From: Martinezella lusitana
GTDB taxonomy: Bacteria; Pseudomonadota; Alphaproteobacteria; Rhizobiales; Rhizobiaceae
Assembly: GCF_010668395.1 (NCBI RefSeq)
Contig: NZ_WUEY01000002.1
Coordinates: forward strand, 558,001-622,000
Length of the DNA: 64,000 bases
Reading direction: 5' to 3'
The notes under the pieces are model-generated. The model saw nothing but the letters and a program-made list of their open reading frames with translations. It had not been told where the DNA came from and did no database searches. Within the stretch, counting starts at the first letter, position 1. Every line of letters begins with the position of its first letter. A program made the position numbers and the translations under genes. Below are positions 47,562-56,097 of the stretch, piece after piece.

Positions 47562-49091
47562 TCAATGTCCGGTGATGCAGGCGGCCATGACGGCGTCCTG
47601 ATCGATATTCGGAAAGGTGAACTCCTCCTGCAGCGTCCCGTCCCTCAAAACGAGGACCCGGTCGCAGACAAGAGGCAGCTCCTCTATTTCGCTGGATACG
47701 AAAATGATGCTGCGGCCGTCGGCCGCCAGTTCGCGAATGATCGCATAGATCTGCGCCTTGGCTTCGACATCGACGCCGCGTGTCGGCTCGTCGAGCAACA
47801 GGACGCGGCTGCCGGCATGCACCCAGCGGCCGATGACGACCTTCTGCTGGTTGCCGCCGGACAGAGTTCCGATCGGCGTGTCGGTTCTTGCGGTCTTGAC
47901 ATGCAGACGCTCGATGACCCGGCGCGTCGCCTCGGCCATCAGCCGGCTGGAGAGAATGCCGTTGCGGCTGACCGCCGAGAAATTCGTTGCCAGCGCATTC
48001 TCGTCGACGCCGAGAAGCGGTACGATACCCTCTTCCTTGCGGCTTTCCGGCGTATAGCCGAATCCGCGCGCCACCATCTGCTTGTAGCGCGGCGTCTTCA
48101 CCTCGGCGCCGTCGATCACGACATGACCGTGATCGAAGGGCCGCACGCCCATGATTGCCTGCAGCAATTCCGTTCTGCCGGAGCCGAGGAGACCGGCGAT
48201 ACCAAGCACTTCGCCTTCCTTCAGCTGGAAGGAGACGGAGGAAAGTTTCGGCGCCAGCCCCAGGTCTCGAACGTCCAGAACAATCTTGTCGCGACTGCGC
48301 GTTTGAAGCGCGGCTGCCTGCGAAGCCTCCGAGCCAAGCATCAGGCGCACGATCTCACGGGTTTGCGCCCCCTTCACGTCAACCGTATCGATGATGCGGC
48401 CGTCGCGCATCACGGTTGCCGAATGGGCGATCTGCCGGATCTCGTTCATGCGGTGGCTGACATAGATCACCGCAATACCTTCCGAGGCTATGCGCGTGAC
48501 GGCGCTCATCACCTTTTCGGCTTCGGCGGCGGCAAGCGAGCTCGTCGGTTCGTCGAGGATGACAATCTTCGGCTTGCCGACCAGCACGCGGGCTATTTCC
48601 AGGAGCTGCCTTTCGGCGGGGCTCAAGCCTGCGACGAGCCGGCTCGGCGGCAGGTCCAGGCCGAGGCGACCCATCGCCTCGGCGGCTTCGGCTTCCATCT
48701 GGCTATATTGGATGATCCCGCCCTTGCGTGGCCAGCGGCCGAGGAAGAGGTTTTCCGCGAGCGACATGCCGGGCACGAGGCTCAATTCCTGATAGACGAC
48801 CCGGACACCCTTTTCGAAGGCTTCCTGCGCCCGGCTGGAGCCGGCATGTGTCAACGGCGCGCCATCGATCGCCACCGTGCCGCTGTCAGGAATCTCGGCG
48901 CCGGTCAGCATGCGGATCAGCGTCGACTTGCCGGCGCCGTTCTTGCCGAGCAGCGCCCTCACCTCACCCGCCGCCACTTCGAACGTCGCGTTGTCCAGAG
49001 CCAGCACGCCGGGATATCGGCGCGTCGCCCCCTGGACCGAGGCGATGATGCGCTGACCCCCGACCGCGTTGGAAGGGTTTGCAGAAATCAT
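47562..49091 (-). CDS. Sugar ABC transporter ATPase, RbsA/MglA type (two ATPase domains)
   Basis: 509 aa with two fused nucleotide-binding domains. The first is canonical: GKNGAGKST, LSPAERQ and ILDEPTSSL. The second has a degenerate Walker A (GLLGSGRTE) and LSGGNQQK with LLLDEPTRGVD, as usual in RbsA. ATG 49091 follows GGAG by six bases. Confidence 0.94.
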   Translation of the reverse strand: MISANPSNAVGGQRIIASVQGATRRYPGVLALDNATFEVAAGEVRALLGKNGAGKSTLIRMLTGAEIPDSGTVAIDGAPLTHAGSSRAQEAFEKGVRVVYQELSLVPGMSLAENLFLGRWPRKGGIIQYSQMEAEAAEAMGRLGLDLPPSRLVAGLSPAERQLLEIARVLVGKPKIVILDEPTSSLAAAEAEKVMSAVTRIASEGIAVIYVSHRMNEIRQIAHSATVMRDGRIIDTVDVKGAQTREIVRLMLGSEASQAAALQTRSRDKIVLDVRDLGLAPKLSSVSFQLKEGEVLGIAGLLGSGRTELLQAIMGVRPFDHGHVVIDGAEVKTPRYKQMVARGFGYTPESRKEEGIVPLLGVDENALATNFSAVSRNGILSSRLMAEATRRVIERLHVKTARTDTPIGTLSGGNQQKVVIGRWVHAGSRVLLLDEPTRGVDVEAKAQIYAIIRELAADGRSIIFVSSEIEELPLVCDRVLVLRDGTLQEEFTFPNIDQDAVMAACITGH

Positions 49092-49176
49092 CGAGTTCTC
49101 CAACTCAAAGGAAAGATGCCGCCAGATGGATCCAGCGGCAACCTTGTTACGCTAGAAACCGGGAACTACCGGCTGC

Positions 49177-50154
49177 TCACGGGATACCGTCGGCATGCGC
49201 CGCAAGCCAGGCCTTGCCATCCTCGGACGACTTGTAGAGGTCGATATCATAGGGCACCTTGATATCGGCCGGCGCCTTGCCATCGATCGCCTTGACCGCC
49301 TGGGCCAATGCAAGCTTGCCGAGGCCCTGGCCGGAAATATCGACCACCGCCTTGATGACCGTGAAGTCCGCCAGCTCCTGAGCGATCTCCGTCGTCATGT
49401 CGCCGCCGAAAACGACTGTCTTGCCGACACGGCCCTGGCTCTTGACCGCACGGGCGGCGCCGAGCGTCGCACCACCGGCTTCGCCGAAGAATGCATCGAT
49501 ATCCGGGTTCGCCGAGAGCATGGTGCTTGCGACCGAGACCGCCTTGTCGAGAATGGCACCTTCCTGGTTCGCGACGATCTGCGCGCCCGGAACCTTTTTC
49601 TTCAGCGCATCCTCAAAGCCCTTGCGGCGCGTTACGCAGACTTCGACGAATTCGCAATTGAGGACGGCGATCTTCGGCGCATCCTTCTTTTCGGCCAGGA
49701 AATAATCGCCGGCGGCATCGCCCAGCTTGTGACCGAAGTCGTAGGGATCACCGACCGCATAGGCGGAGACATAGTCCTTCATGTCCTGGTCGTTGAGGCA
49801 GGTATTGTAGCAGACGACCGGAATGCCCGCATCATGCGCGCGCCGGATCGCGCGGTAGGAGCCGTCGGCCGAGACAGGCGAGACGATGATCGCCTGAACA
49901 CCGGCCGAGATCAGCGAGTCGATGAAGGACGACTCCTTGCTGACGTCGCCCTGGGCGTTGGTCTCGATAACGTCGAGTTTGCGGCCGGCATCCGCCGCAC
50001 CCGATTGAATGCCCTTGCGGACGCCGGCATAGAAGCCCTGCGCATCCATATAGATGGCGCCGACTTTCAGGTCCTTGTTATCAGCGAAGGCGGGAACGGC
50101 ACTGGATGCAGCTATAATTGCTAGCGCCGCCGCGGCGCGCGTGACGAAACTCAT
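49177..50154 (-). CDS. Sugar ABC substrate-binding protein, RbsB type (Peripla_BP_4)
   Basis: 325 aa with a signal peptide cleaved near AFA-DN. KVGAIYMDAQGFYAGVRKGI and IIVSPVSADGSYRAIRRA show the ribose/galactose-binding fold. Four cysteines are clustered in the middle (YNTCLNDQ, LNCEFVEVC), which is unusual and may give a disulfide. ATG 50154 is five bases after GGAGG. First gene of the leftward operon controlled from the divergent region. Confidence 0.9.
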   Translation of the reverse strand: MSFVTRAAAALAIIAASSAVPAFADNKDLKVGAIYMDAQGFYAGVRKGIQSGAADAGRKLDVIETNAQGDVSKESSFIDSLISAGVQAIIVSPVSADGSYRAIRRAHDAGIPVVCYNTCLNDQDMKDYVSAYAVGDPYDFGHKLGDAAGDYFLAEKKDAPKIAVLNCEFVEVCVTRRKGFEDALKKKVPGAQIVANQEGAILDKAVSVASTMLSANPDIDAFFGEAGGATLGAARAVKSQGRVGKTVVFGGDMTTEIAQELADFTVIKAVVDISGQGLGKLALAQAVKAIDGKAPADIKVPYDIDLYKSSEDGKAWLAAHADGIP

Positions 50155-50254
50155 CATTTCCTCCCAATAAGCGTGGTCATCTTACACGACGAGAAGCGGC
50201 TGCCGCCTCCCCTCGGATGTCCGCACCATATTGCGCGTCATACAAATGTCAACT

Positions 50255-50351
50255 TAAATACGATTTATTTCCACGAAATTTGGCAAATTTGCCTATATTA
50301 GCATTTCTGACCAAGAAACATGGCGACATACCTAAAAATAAATCGTATTTA
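50255..50351. promoter_or_regulatory. Paired GntR operators and central palindrome
   Basis: In the divergent region between the binding-protein and GntR genes, 16 bp at 50255-50270 recur inverted and perfect at 50336-50351. Each contains a TAAAT-N3-ATTTA dyad (50255-50267 and 50339-50351). A perfect 12-bp palindrome GGCAAATTTGCC lies between them at 50282-50293. The layout suggests two dimers bridging the promoters. Confidence 0.65.
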
Positions 50352-50426
50352 TTTATAGCGAATGTATGCTTGACTATTGCCGCGCGTGACGGAATTTTGT
50401 CGCGGTTGAAATGGGGAGGAACGAGT

Positions 50427-51203
50427 GTGACGTTGATGGGAAAGCCGCTCACCGAGGACGGAGAACCGATCGCAGCGCGTGGGAAACGCAGCGTGCGCGA
50501 AGCCCTGCTTCACGATCTGGTGGAAAAGATCGTCTCGGGAAAAATCGCTGAGGGGTCGACCTTGCCCAATGAAGCGGAGCTGACCGAGCGCTTTGGCGTC
50601 AGCCGCACCAGCCTGCGGGAAGCGATGCAATATCTCTCCGCTCTCGGCCTGGTACGCTCGCGCACGCGAGCGGGCACGACCGTCCTGCCGAGGGAGAACT
50701 GGAACTATCTTGACCCGCTGGTTCTTGACGTCATGCTGTCGGCGGGCGCGGACAAGACCTTCTACACGTCGTTGATCGATGCGCGCCAGTTGCTCGAGCC
50801 GGCCGCGGCGGCGCATGCCGCAGCCAATGCCACAGCGCGGCAGCTCTCGCAGATATCGAAGGCTTTCGAGGATATGGTGGAAGCCAATTCACGCGACAAC
50901 GAAGCCTGGAGCCGCGCCGATCTCGAATTCCATACGGCCATCATCGATGCGAGCGGCAACTGGGTATTCCGGCAGTTCGGCAGCGCCATCCGCGCCGCGC
51001 TGCTTGCAAGCTTCCGTCTGACGAACCGGGCCAGCCAGTCTCACGAGCAGGCGATCCTCAAGCATTACGAAGTGCTGGAAGCGATCAGGATGCGCCGACC
51101 CGAAGCCGCTCGCTACGCGATGGAACAACTGATCGGCGTTGCCCGCAGCGAAATTACCGATGCGCTGCGCAAAGCAGGCATCGTTTCAGATGGAACTCCA
51201 TGA
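50427..51203 (+). CDS. GntR-family regulator, FCD subfamily (DgoR-like)
   Basis: 258 aa. Winged helix LPNEAELTERFGVSRTSLREAMQYLSALGLV, then an FCD effector domain with the DLEFHTAIIDASGN metal-site segment and HYEVLEAI. The GTG at 50427 is chosen because GGGGAGG lies exactly seven bases upstream; ATG 50436 is too far. It is divergent from the galactonate-type operon, so it probably represses it and responds to galactonate or a related sugar acid. Confidence 0.87.
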   Translation: MTLMGKPLTEDGEPIAARGKRSVREALLHDLVEKIVSGKIAEGSTLPNEAELTERFGVSRTSLREAMQYLSALGLVRSRTRAGTTVLPRENWNYLDPLVLDVMLSAGADKTFYTSLIDARQLLEPAAAAHAAANATARQLSQISKAFEDMVEANSRDNEAWSRADLEFHTAIIDASGNWVFRQFGSAIRAALLASFRLTNRASQSHEQAILKHYEVLEAIRMRRPEAARYAMEQLIGVARSEITDALRKAGIVSDGTP

Positions 51204-51222
51204 GCTGCCCGGGGGGCCTTCT

Positions 51223-51471
51223 TCAAGCCGTATCGGCTTCCAAAAGGAGATCAGACGCACTTTCGATGATGTTTGGGCAGGATGGTACGACCCGGCGGGC
51301 ATGGAGAATATCGATGTTCGCCAGCCCGTGCGCTTGCCGCCTCACTATTTTCAGCTTGGCGATCTGGCCCTCGACATGATCGTTTAACCACGGCCCTTCA
51401 ATCGCGTTGCGAATGGCATCGATGTCTTTGGAAAAGACGGCCTGAAGGCAAAGGCGCCGGGTAACGCGATC
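51223..51471 (-). pseudogene. Remnant of an ISL3-family transposase C-terminus
   Basis: Directly after, and in frame with, the stop of the cyclic-nucleotide-binding gene, the minus strand encodes about 82 codons. They include AIEGPWLNDHVEGQIAKLKI, followed by RRQAHGLANIDILHARRV. The pattern (P/L)WxNxxxEGQIxKLKxxKRxxxGxAxxxLLxARV is the C-terminal signature of ISL3-type transposases. There is no start codon of its own and the catalytic core is missing. It marks an old insertion between the galactonate and glycosyltransferase regions. Confidence 0.65.
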
Positions 51472-51948
51472 TCAATGCGTCGACATAGGCTGCGGCTGAT
51501 CGAGCCGGCTGCGGACGGCCGTGAGCTCCGAGGTCGTGTGGTTGAGGCGGTCGGCGAGCACGCGCATGATTTCGACGGCCATTTCCGGAAAATCGCTGAG
51601 CAGCTTCAGGAAATGCTCCTTGCTGATCTTCAGTGCTTCCAGCCTGGAGGTGGCTTTTACGGTGGCGGTACGGGAGACGTCGCAAAGGATGGCGATTTCG
51701 CCGACGATGGAATTGAGGTCGACTTCGGCAACCTTGATTTCGCCGGCTGGGCTATCGACGAGAATATCAGCAGTTCCGGAAAGAACAACATAGGCCGCGT
51801 CGCCCTGATCGCCCTGATGAAACAGGGTTTGGCCAGCATTGTAGCTGACGCGATCCGACGTAAACGCCAAAAGCTTCAATTTCGCAGGCGCGATGCGCGA
51901 AAAAATCGGCACCCGCTTCAGCATTTCAACTTCATCCTTCAGAAGCAT
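51472..51948 (-). CDS. Stand-alone cyclic-nucleotide-binding domain protein
   Basis: 158 aa consisting almost only of a CRP-type cNMP-binding beta-roll. GEIAILCDVSRTATVKA matches the phosphate-binding cassette (Gly-Glu ... Arg-Thr/Ala). There is no helix-turn-helix, so it is unlikely to bind DNA itself. A short C-terminal helix (ALADRLNHTTSELTAVRSRL) could be a coiled coil or partner-binding helix. It lies 53 bp downstream of the degenerate ABC gene in the same orientation, so it may give that membrane protein cAMP/cGMP or ligand sensing. Confidence 0.82.
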   Translation of the reverse strand: MLLKDEVEMLKRVPIFSRIAPAKLKLLAFTSDRVSYNAGQTLFHQGDQGDAAYVVLSGTADILVDSPAGEIKVAEVDLNSIVGEIAILCDVSRTATVKATSRLEALKISKEHFLKLLSDFPEMAVEIMRVLADRLNHTTSELTAVRSRLDQPQPMSTH

Positions 51949-52001
51949 GAACTTCGGTACCCCCAGTGTTCGGCCCCAGACGCCACTGTCGAGATAGGAT
52001 A

Positions 52002-54716
52002 TTACGATAACAGTTCTTTGAACATACCGTTTTTCTCTAAAAGATCGGTAGTGGACCCGCTTTCGACAAGACTCCCGTGGTCAAAGACCAGAACGCGGTC
52101 GAACAATTCCGCAAAGCTCGGGTTGGACAGCACCCAGACGATCGCCGGGGCATAGCCGTCGCTGTCGAGCTTGCCCAGGATCGCTCTCGCAATCTGATCC
52201 TGGACGCGATGATCGAGCGCCGGCAGCGGACGATTGCAGATGATATAGTCTGCCCGCTTCAGAAGCGCACGACCGAGATTGAGCTTCTGGCGCTGCACGT
52301 TCGTCAGGCGCTTGCCACCGGAGCCGACATCGAAATCCAGGCCGATCGACAGGACGCTGTCATGCATGCCGAGACGCCCGAAGACATCATACATGATCTG
52401 ATGGATGCGCTCCGGCGCATTGGCCTGCTGATGGGCGATACGGCCGAACAGCACATTGTCCATCAACGTCGCGGAAGCGGTGAAGCGCTCGGGATCGTAG
52501 CGCTCGATCACGCTGGCGAGATCCGCCGGAATATTCTCATAGAACTTCGCGCGCGCCTGCACGATCTTTTCCATCAGCACCTGCGTCAAAAGACCGAAAC
52601 GATGGCGTGGTTCGATATAGGAGAAACTGAGGCGGATGATGGCCGCCCGCTCGTCATCCGCCGCCGCCTCGTAGCCCTTGCCGTTCAGCTTCTGCAGCAG
52701 CGCTTCGTAGGTGGGGATGTCCTCCGCCGTCATGAAGGTCAGCTGCTGGAAGAACGGATGATCCGGCGGCAGGTCGGTGAAGAGCTCGACCGCGTTCTCG
52801 GCGATCTCCAGACCCATATCGTACAAATCGGACACGAGCCCGGTTTCGGCGAATATCTGCTGGAAGTAGGGATGCGCAGCCAGCTTGCGATTGGTCATTT
52901 GCGGCCGCTTCAACGTGCCGAACAGCAGATTTTCACCGACCGTCGCCTGTGGGTTATAGGCATCGAACTGAAAGGGAACGACGAGATCTTCGAGCTTCTC
53001 TTCGTCGAGCCGCAGCCGCAACGCCTGGCGCAATTCGACGATGCGCGACGTCAGATCCTGATGTGCCGCCGCATCGACATTCGAGCGCAGCGCCATGTCG
53101 AAGATGTCCTGGGACATGGCGACGGCATCGAGAACCGGGCGGATCACGGAATAGATGTCGTCCGGCCCCGTCGCGCCCGCCGCCGCATAGTCGACCCAAT
53201 CGCTGTTGAGGTCGAATTCCGGATTGGCCGCGCGCCTCGCTTCGATTACGCGCCATTTAGCCTTGTTGGTCTCATCTTCGGTATAGACCGGAGGGACGAG
53301 CGGGGCGTGCTTGAGGGCGTAGAGCAGGTTGCTGCGCAAGGTGCCATGGAAGAAGAATGTCTCGGATGAAGCGTAGGCGATGCGCCGTCCTGTCATCGAT
53401 TCCGGCAATTCCAGAATATCGCGACCGTCGATCGAGACACGCCCGCTGTCGGCCCAGATGAGACGCCCGAATGCTTCGGCGAGATACTCGCCACCCGCCC
53501 CGCTGGCGCCGACGATCGCTACCCTTTCTCCAGGACTGATTTCCACCGAAACGTGATCGAGTACGCGCGCGCCGCTATCGTCGACGACGGTGAGATTGGT
53601 CGCGACGAGGGAATGGGTGATGCGCCCCGCCGGCGCATGCGACACGACCTGTATCTTGGCATCGATCAGATTATCGACGCTGAACTGCTCGACCACCTGA
53701 TTGTACTTGACCTGAACGTCCTGGCGCGACTGATCCCAGTCGATCAGTTCCTTGAGGGGCCCGGGCAAATCCTTGTAGGCGTTGATGACTGCAACAAGCT
53801 GACCGATGTCCAGCCGGCCCTGCAGGGCGAGGAAACCGCCAATCAGGTAGAACAGAAAGGGCGTGACCTGTGCGAGGAAGTTGTTGATGAACTTCACCAT
53901 GAACTTCCATTGATACAGATCGTAGCGGATCGAGAAGATCAGCCCCAGGCGGTGCGCGATATCGGCGCGTTCCAGGTTCGTCGTGTCGTTGGCATGGATG
54001 GTGCCGATGCCATCGACGATCTCGCCGACGCGGCCGGAAAGCTCGCGCGCCGTCAGCTGGCGCTGGCGACCGAGCTCCAGCAGCCGCTTGCGCATGCGGG
54101 GAATGACGATCGCCTGCACGGCGACGATGGCCGCGGCAATCATGCCGAGCCAGAAATTCTGCATGATGATGAAAACGAGCGCGGTCACGGCCTGACCGCC
54201 GAGGAGGGCGGGCTGCACGAAGGCATCGCCGGTGAAGCCGCCCATCGGCTCCACCTCATCCTTGATCATCGTGGCGATTTCCGCCGGCTTCACGCGCTTG
54301 AAATGAGCGGGCGGAAACCGCAAAACGCGATCGATCAGCTCGAAGCGGATGCGTCGCAACATCCGCTCTCCAAGGCGGCCCTTGTAGGTATTGATGTAAA
54401 GCTTGAAGAGGCCGTTGAGCACGACCAGCGCCAGGAACACGAGGCTGAGCGCAATCAGCATCCACGCGCGGGTGAGCTGCAGGCCCTGAAACACCTCGAT
54501 GTGACCGATCAACGGAATGTCGAGGGCGATATGCATGAAAGTCTGCGTGTCGCCGGGATGCTCGAAACCCTTGCCCTGGATCGGCCCGTTGACGATCTGC
54601 TTCGGCAGGTCGAAAGACAGGAAGTATGGGATCATCGAAGCCGCGACGACAAGCAGTATCCAAATCTGCTCCAGCCGGGTATTCGACCAAATATAACGCG
54701 CTAGGCTTTTTTCCAT
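52002..54716 (-). CDS. ABC-exporter-like membrane protein with degenerate, expanded ATPase domain
   Basis: 904 aa. Residues ~15-345 are a six-span exporter membrane domain. From ~365 a nucleotide-binding fold begins, but each catalytic motif is altered. Walker A reads GASGAGGE (Gly409 for Lys, Glu410 for Ser/Thr); Q-loop Gln is replaced (IAYASSET); the signature LSGGQ is LTNVQ (804-808). Walker B Asp-Glu is Asn828-Arg829, and the H-loop His is Asn865. Over 300 residues are inserted between Walker A and the signature. The Q-loop follow-on motif appears three times: GTLRSNLLYAL (~458), ATVGENLLFGTL (~591) and ATLMDNVLFGRI (~749). The frame is intact, so this is not a sequencing frameshift. It probably cannot hydrolyse ATP. 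A structural, sensing or heteromeric role is inferred. Confidence 0.82.
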   Translation of the reverse strand: MEKSLARYIWSNTRLEQIWILLVVAASMIPYFLSFDLPKQIVNGPIQGKGFEHPGDTQTFMHIALDIPLIGHIEVFQGLQLTRAWMLIALSLVFLALVVLNGLFKLYINTYKGRLGERMLRRIRFELIDRVLRFPPAHFKRVKPAEIATMIKDEVEPMGGFTGDAFVQPALLGGQAVTALVFIIMQNFWLGMIAAAIVAVQAIVIPRMRKRLLELGRQRQLTARELSGRVGEIVDGIGTIHANDTTNLERADIAHRLGLIFSIRYDLYQWKFMVKFINNFLAQVTPFLFYLIGGFLALQGRLDIGQLVAVINAYKDLPGPLKELIDWDQSRQDVQVKYNQVVEQFSVDNLIDAKIQVVSHAPAGRITHSLVATNLTVVDDSGARVLDHVSVEISPGERVAIVGASGAGGEYLAEAFGRLIWADSGRVSIDGRDILELPESMTGRRIAYASSETFFFHGTLRSNLLYALKHAPLVPPVYTEDETNKAKWRVIEARRAANPEFDLNSDWVDYAAAGATGPDDIYSVIRPVLDAVAMSQDIFDMALRSNVDAAAHQDLTSRIVELRQALRLRLDEEKLEDLVVPFQFDAYNPQATVGENLLFGTLKRPQMTNRKLAAHPYFQQIFAETGLVSDLYDMGLEIAENAVELFTDLPPDHPFFQQLTFMTAEDIPTYEALLQKLNGKGYEAAADDERAAIIRLSFSYIEPRHRFGLLTQVLMEKIVQARAKFYENIPADLASVIERYDPERFTASATLMDNVLFGRIAHQQANAPERIHQIMYDVFGRLGMHDSVLSIGLDFDVGSGGKRLTNVQRQKLNLGRALLKRADYIICNRPLPALDHRVQDQIARAILGKLDSDGYAPAIVWVLSNPSFAELFDRVLVFDHGSLVESGSTTDLLEKNGMFKELLS

Positions 54717-54951
54717 TGCTTACTGCAGGCTTTCAAATTCAACGCCCAGCGCCTGCCAGGCGCCGGCACCGATGTTGCAGGGATGCGGGAAGGTTTGGTT
54801 GCGGATATGTGGCCCCATGTGTGAACGGGAACACGGCCCGGTCTTGCATCCACGCCCCTCCCGATTCATCGATTTCCTGATTTATATCACAAGATTGCAG
54901 GAATCTAGGAGGATAAAGCGACCGGACATCTCCGATGGCCGCAGTGCCTGC

Positions 54952-56097
54952 CTATGCGAATTGGCGCAAGATGGCGGATGTTCTGGCGGCACCGCCCAGA
55001 TCGATGTCCGTGTCGTTTGGCTTGGGTCGCGACAAAGCGGTCTTCACGGCCTCGGTCAGCAAATCGGCGGTCAATCCCGCCTCAGGCAAGGCCAAGGCAA
55101 GGCCCAGCTTCTCCAGCCGCTCGGCCCTGACCGACTGCTCGGTTTCACCGCCTGCCGTGAAGGGAACCAGAATGGCGCGGCATCCGGCGACAAGAAGATC
55201 TCCGACCGTATTGTAGCCGGCTTGCGAAATAGACAGCGCTGCTCCCCGCAGGAGAGATGGAAAATCCTTGCGGAAGCGAACAAGCTCGACATTGCCGGGC
55301 GCGTCTGTGGCGATATCCGCATAATCCTGCTCGGGCAGGTTCGGCCCGGCAATCAACAGCCAGCGGCGATCGGTCGCCACGCGGCCTGCCGCCTTCAGCG
55401 CCGCGCGGATGAGGTCGCGCCCGACCGCCCCGCCGCCTGCCGAGACGACGATATCGAAGATTTCGGTCGGCTCCGGCGGCAAGGTCGGTGCGACCAGACC
55501 CGTGTAGACGATCTTGTCGGCGATCGCTCCGGTCAAGGGAAAGGTCTCCTCCAGCCGGACGAAATGCGGATCGCCATGAACAAGAACACCATCGAAGTGA
55601 TCGCGAAGAAGGCTGACCGTCTCTTCGTCGCGCCCCGGTTTCTTCTGCTGCTGCAGAATATCGCGCACCGAGGTGTAAAGCCTCGGCTTCGGATCGGTCT
55701 TGGCAATGGCGTCGAGCAGCGGCAGAAGCTCGAACCGCATCTGCCTGCGGCCGAACGGAAAGGCTTCGATGACAACGACATCGGGTTCAGCCTGCCGGAA
55801 CGCATCGAGCAGCAGGTCGCGGCGGCGAGACAGAAACTCCTCGTCGACGGGCTTTCCGGACTGATCGGCAAGGCCCGAAAAACCGGCGCTGCTGGCAACC
55901 ACGGCCGGCAATGTGACGGAGGTCACGTCCGCGCCGGGAAATCCGTTCACCGGCAAGCCGCCTGTGACGACCGTCACTTGGCAACCGTCGCTTGCCAAGG
56001 CGCTGGCAATGCGGCTGGCTCGCGCCAGATGGCCGATGCCGAGCAGATGCTGAACGTAGAAGAAGACGCGCAAGGGCGAAGAATGCGAAGCCGTCAT
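54952..56097 (-). CDS. MurG/GT28-like glycosyltransferase
   Basis: 381 aa GT-B fold. The N-terminal FFYVQHLLGIGHLARASRIA and C-terminal ISQAGYNTVGDLLVAGCRAILVPF are typical of the family-28 C-terminal domain that binds a UDP-sugar. The ATG at 56097 overlaps the GT4 stop (ATGA), so translation is coupled. It shares layout with the protein at 57371-58585. No signal peptide; peripheral cytosolic-face membrane enzyme is likely. Acceptor unknown. Confidence 0.83.
   Translation of the reverse strand: MTASHSSPLRVFFYVQHLLGIGHLARASRIASALASDGCQVTVVTGGLPVNGFPGADVTSVTLPAVVASSAGFSGLADQSGKPVDEEFLSRRRDLLLDAFRQAEPDVVVIEAFPFGRRQMRFELLPLLDAIAKTDPKPRLYTSVRDILQQQKKPGRDEETVSLLRDHFDGVLVHGDPHFVRLEETFPLTGAIADKIVYTGLVAPTLPPEPTEIFDIVVSAGGGAVGRDLIRAALKAAGRVATDRRWLLIAGPNLPEQDYADIATDAPGNVELVRFRKDFPSLLRGAALSISQAGYNTVGDLLVAGCRAILVPFTAGGETEQSVRAERLEKLGLALALPEAGLTADLLTEAVKTALSRPKPNDTDIDLGGAARTSAILRQFA

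Noticed and set aside
47565..49262. A 565-codon plus-strand open frame opposite the RbsA-type ATPase gene
   Set aside because: The minus strand encodes a complete ATPase with all motifs. The antisense frame has no recognisable domain and is typical of GC-rich coding DNA. The same holds for long antisense frames at 8592-9737, 15845-17215, 42572-44131, 52077-53369 and 61184-62836.
51187..51387. Small plus-strand gene after the GntR gene
   Set aside because: It overlaps the GntR stop, has no good ribosome site, and lies antisense to the better supported transposase remnant.
52002..54716. Frameshift or assembly error as cause of the odd ATPase domain
   Set aside because: One continuous frame runs through all degenerate motifs, which align without gaps to the consensus, and the closing VLVFDHGSLVESG segment is in register.
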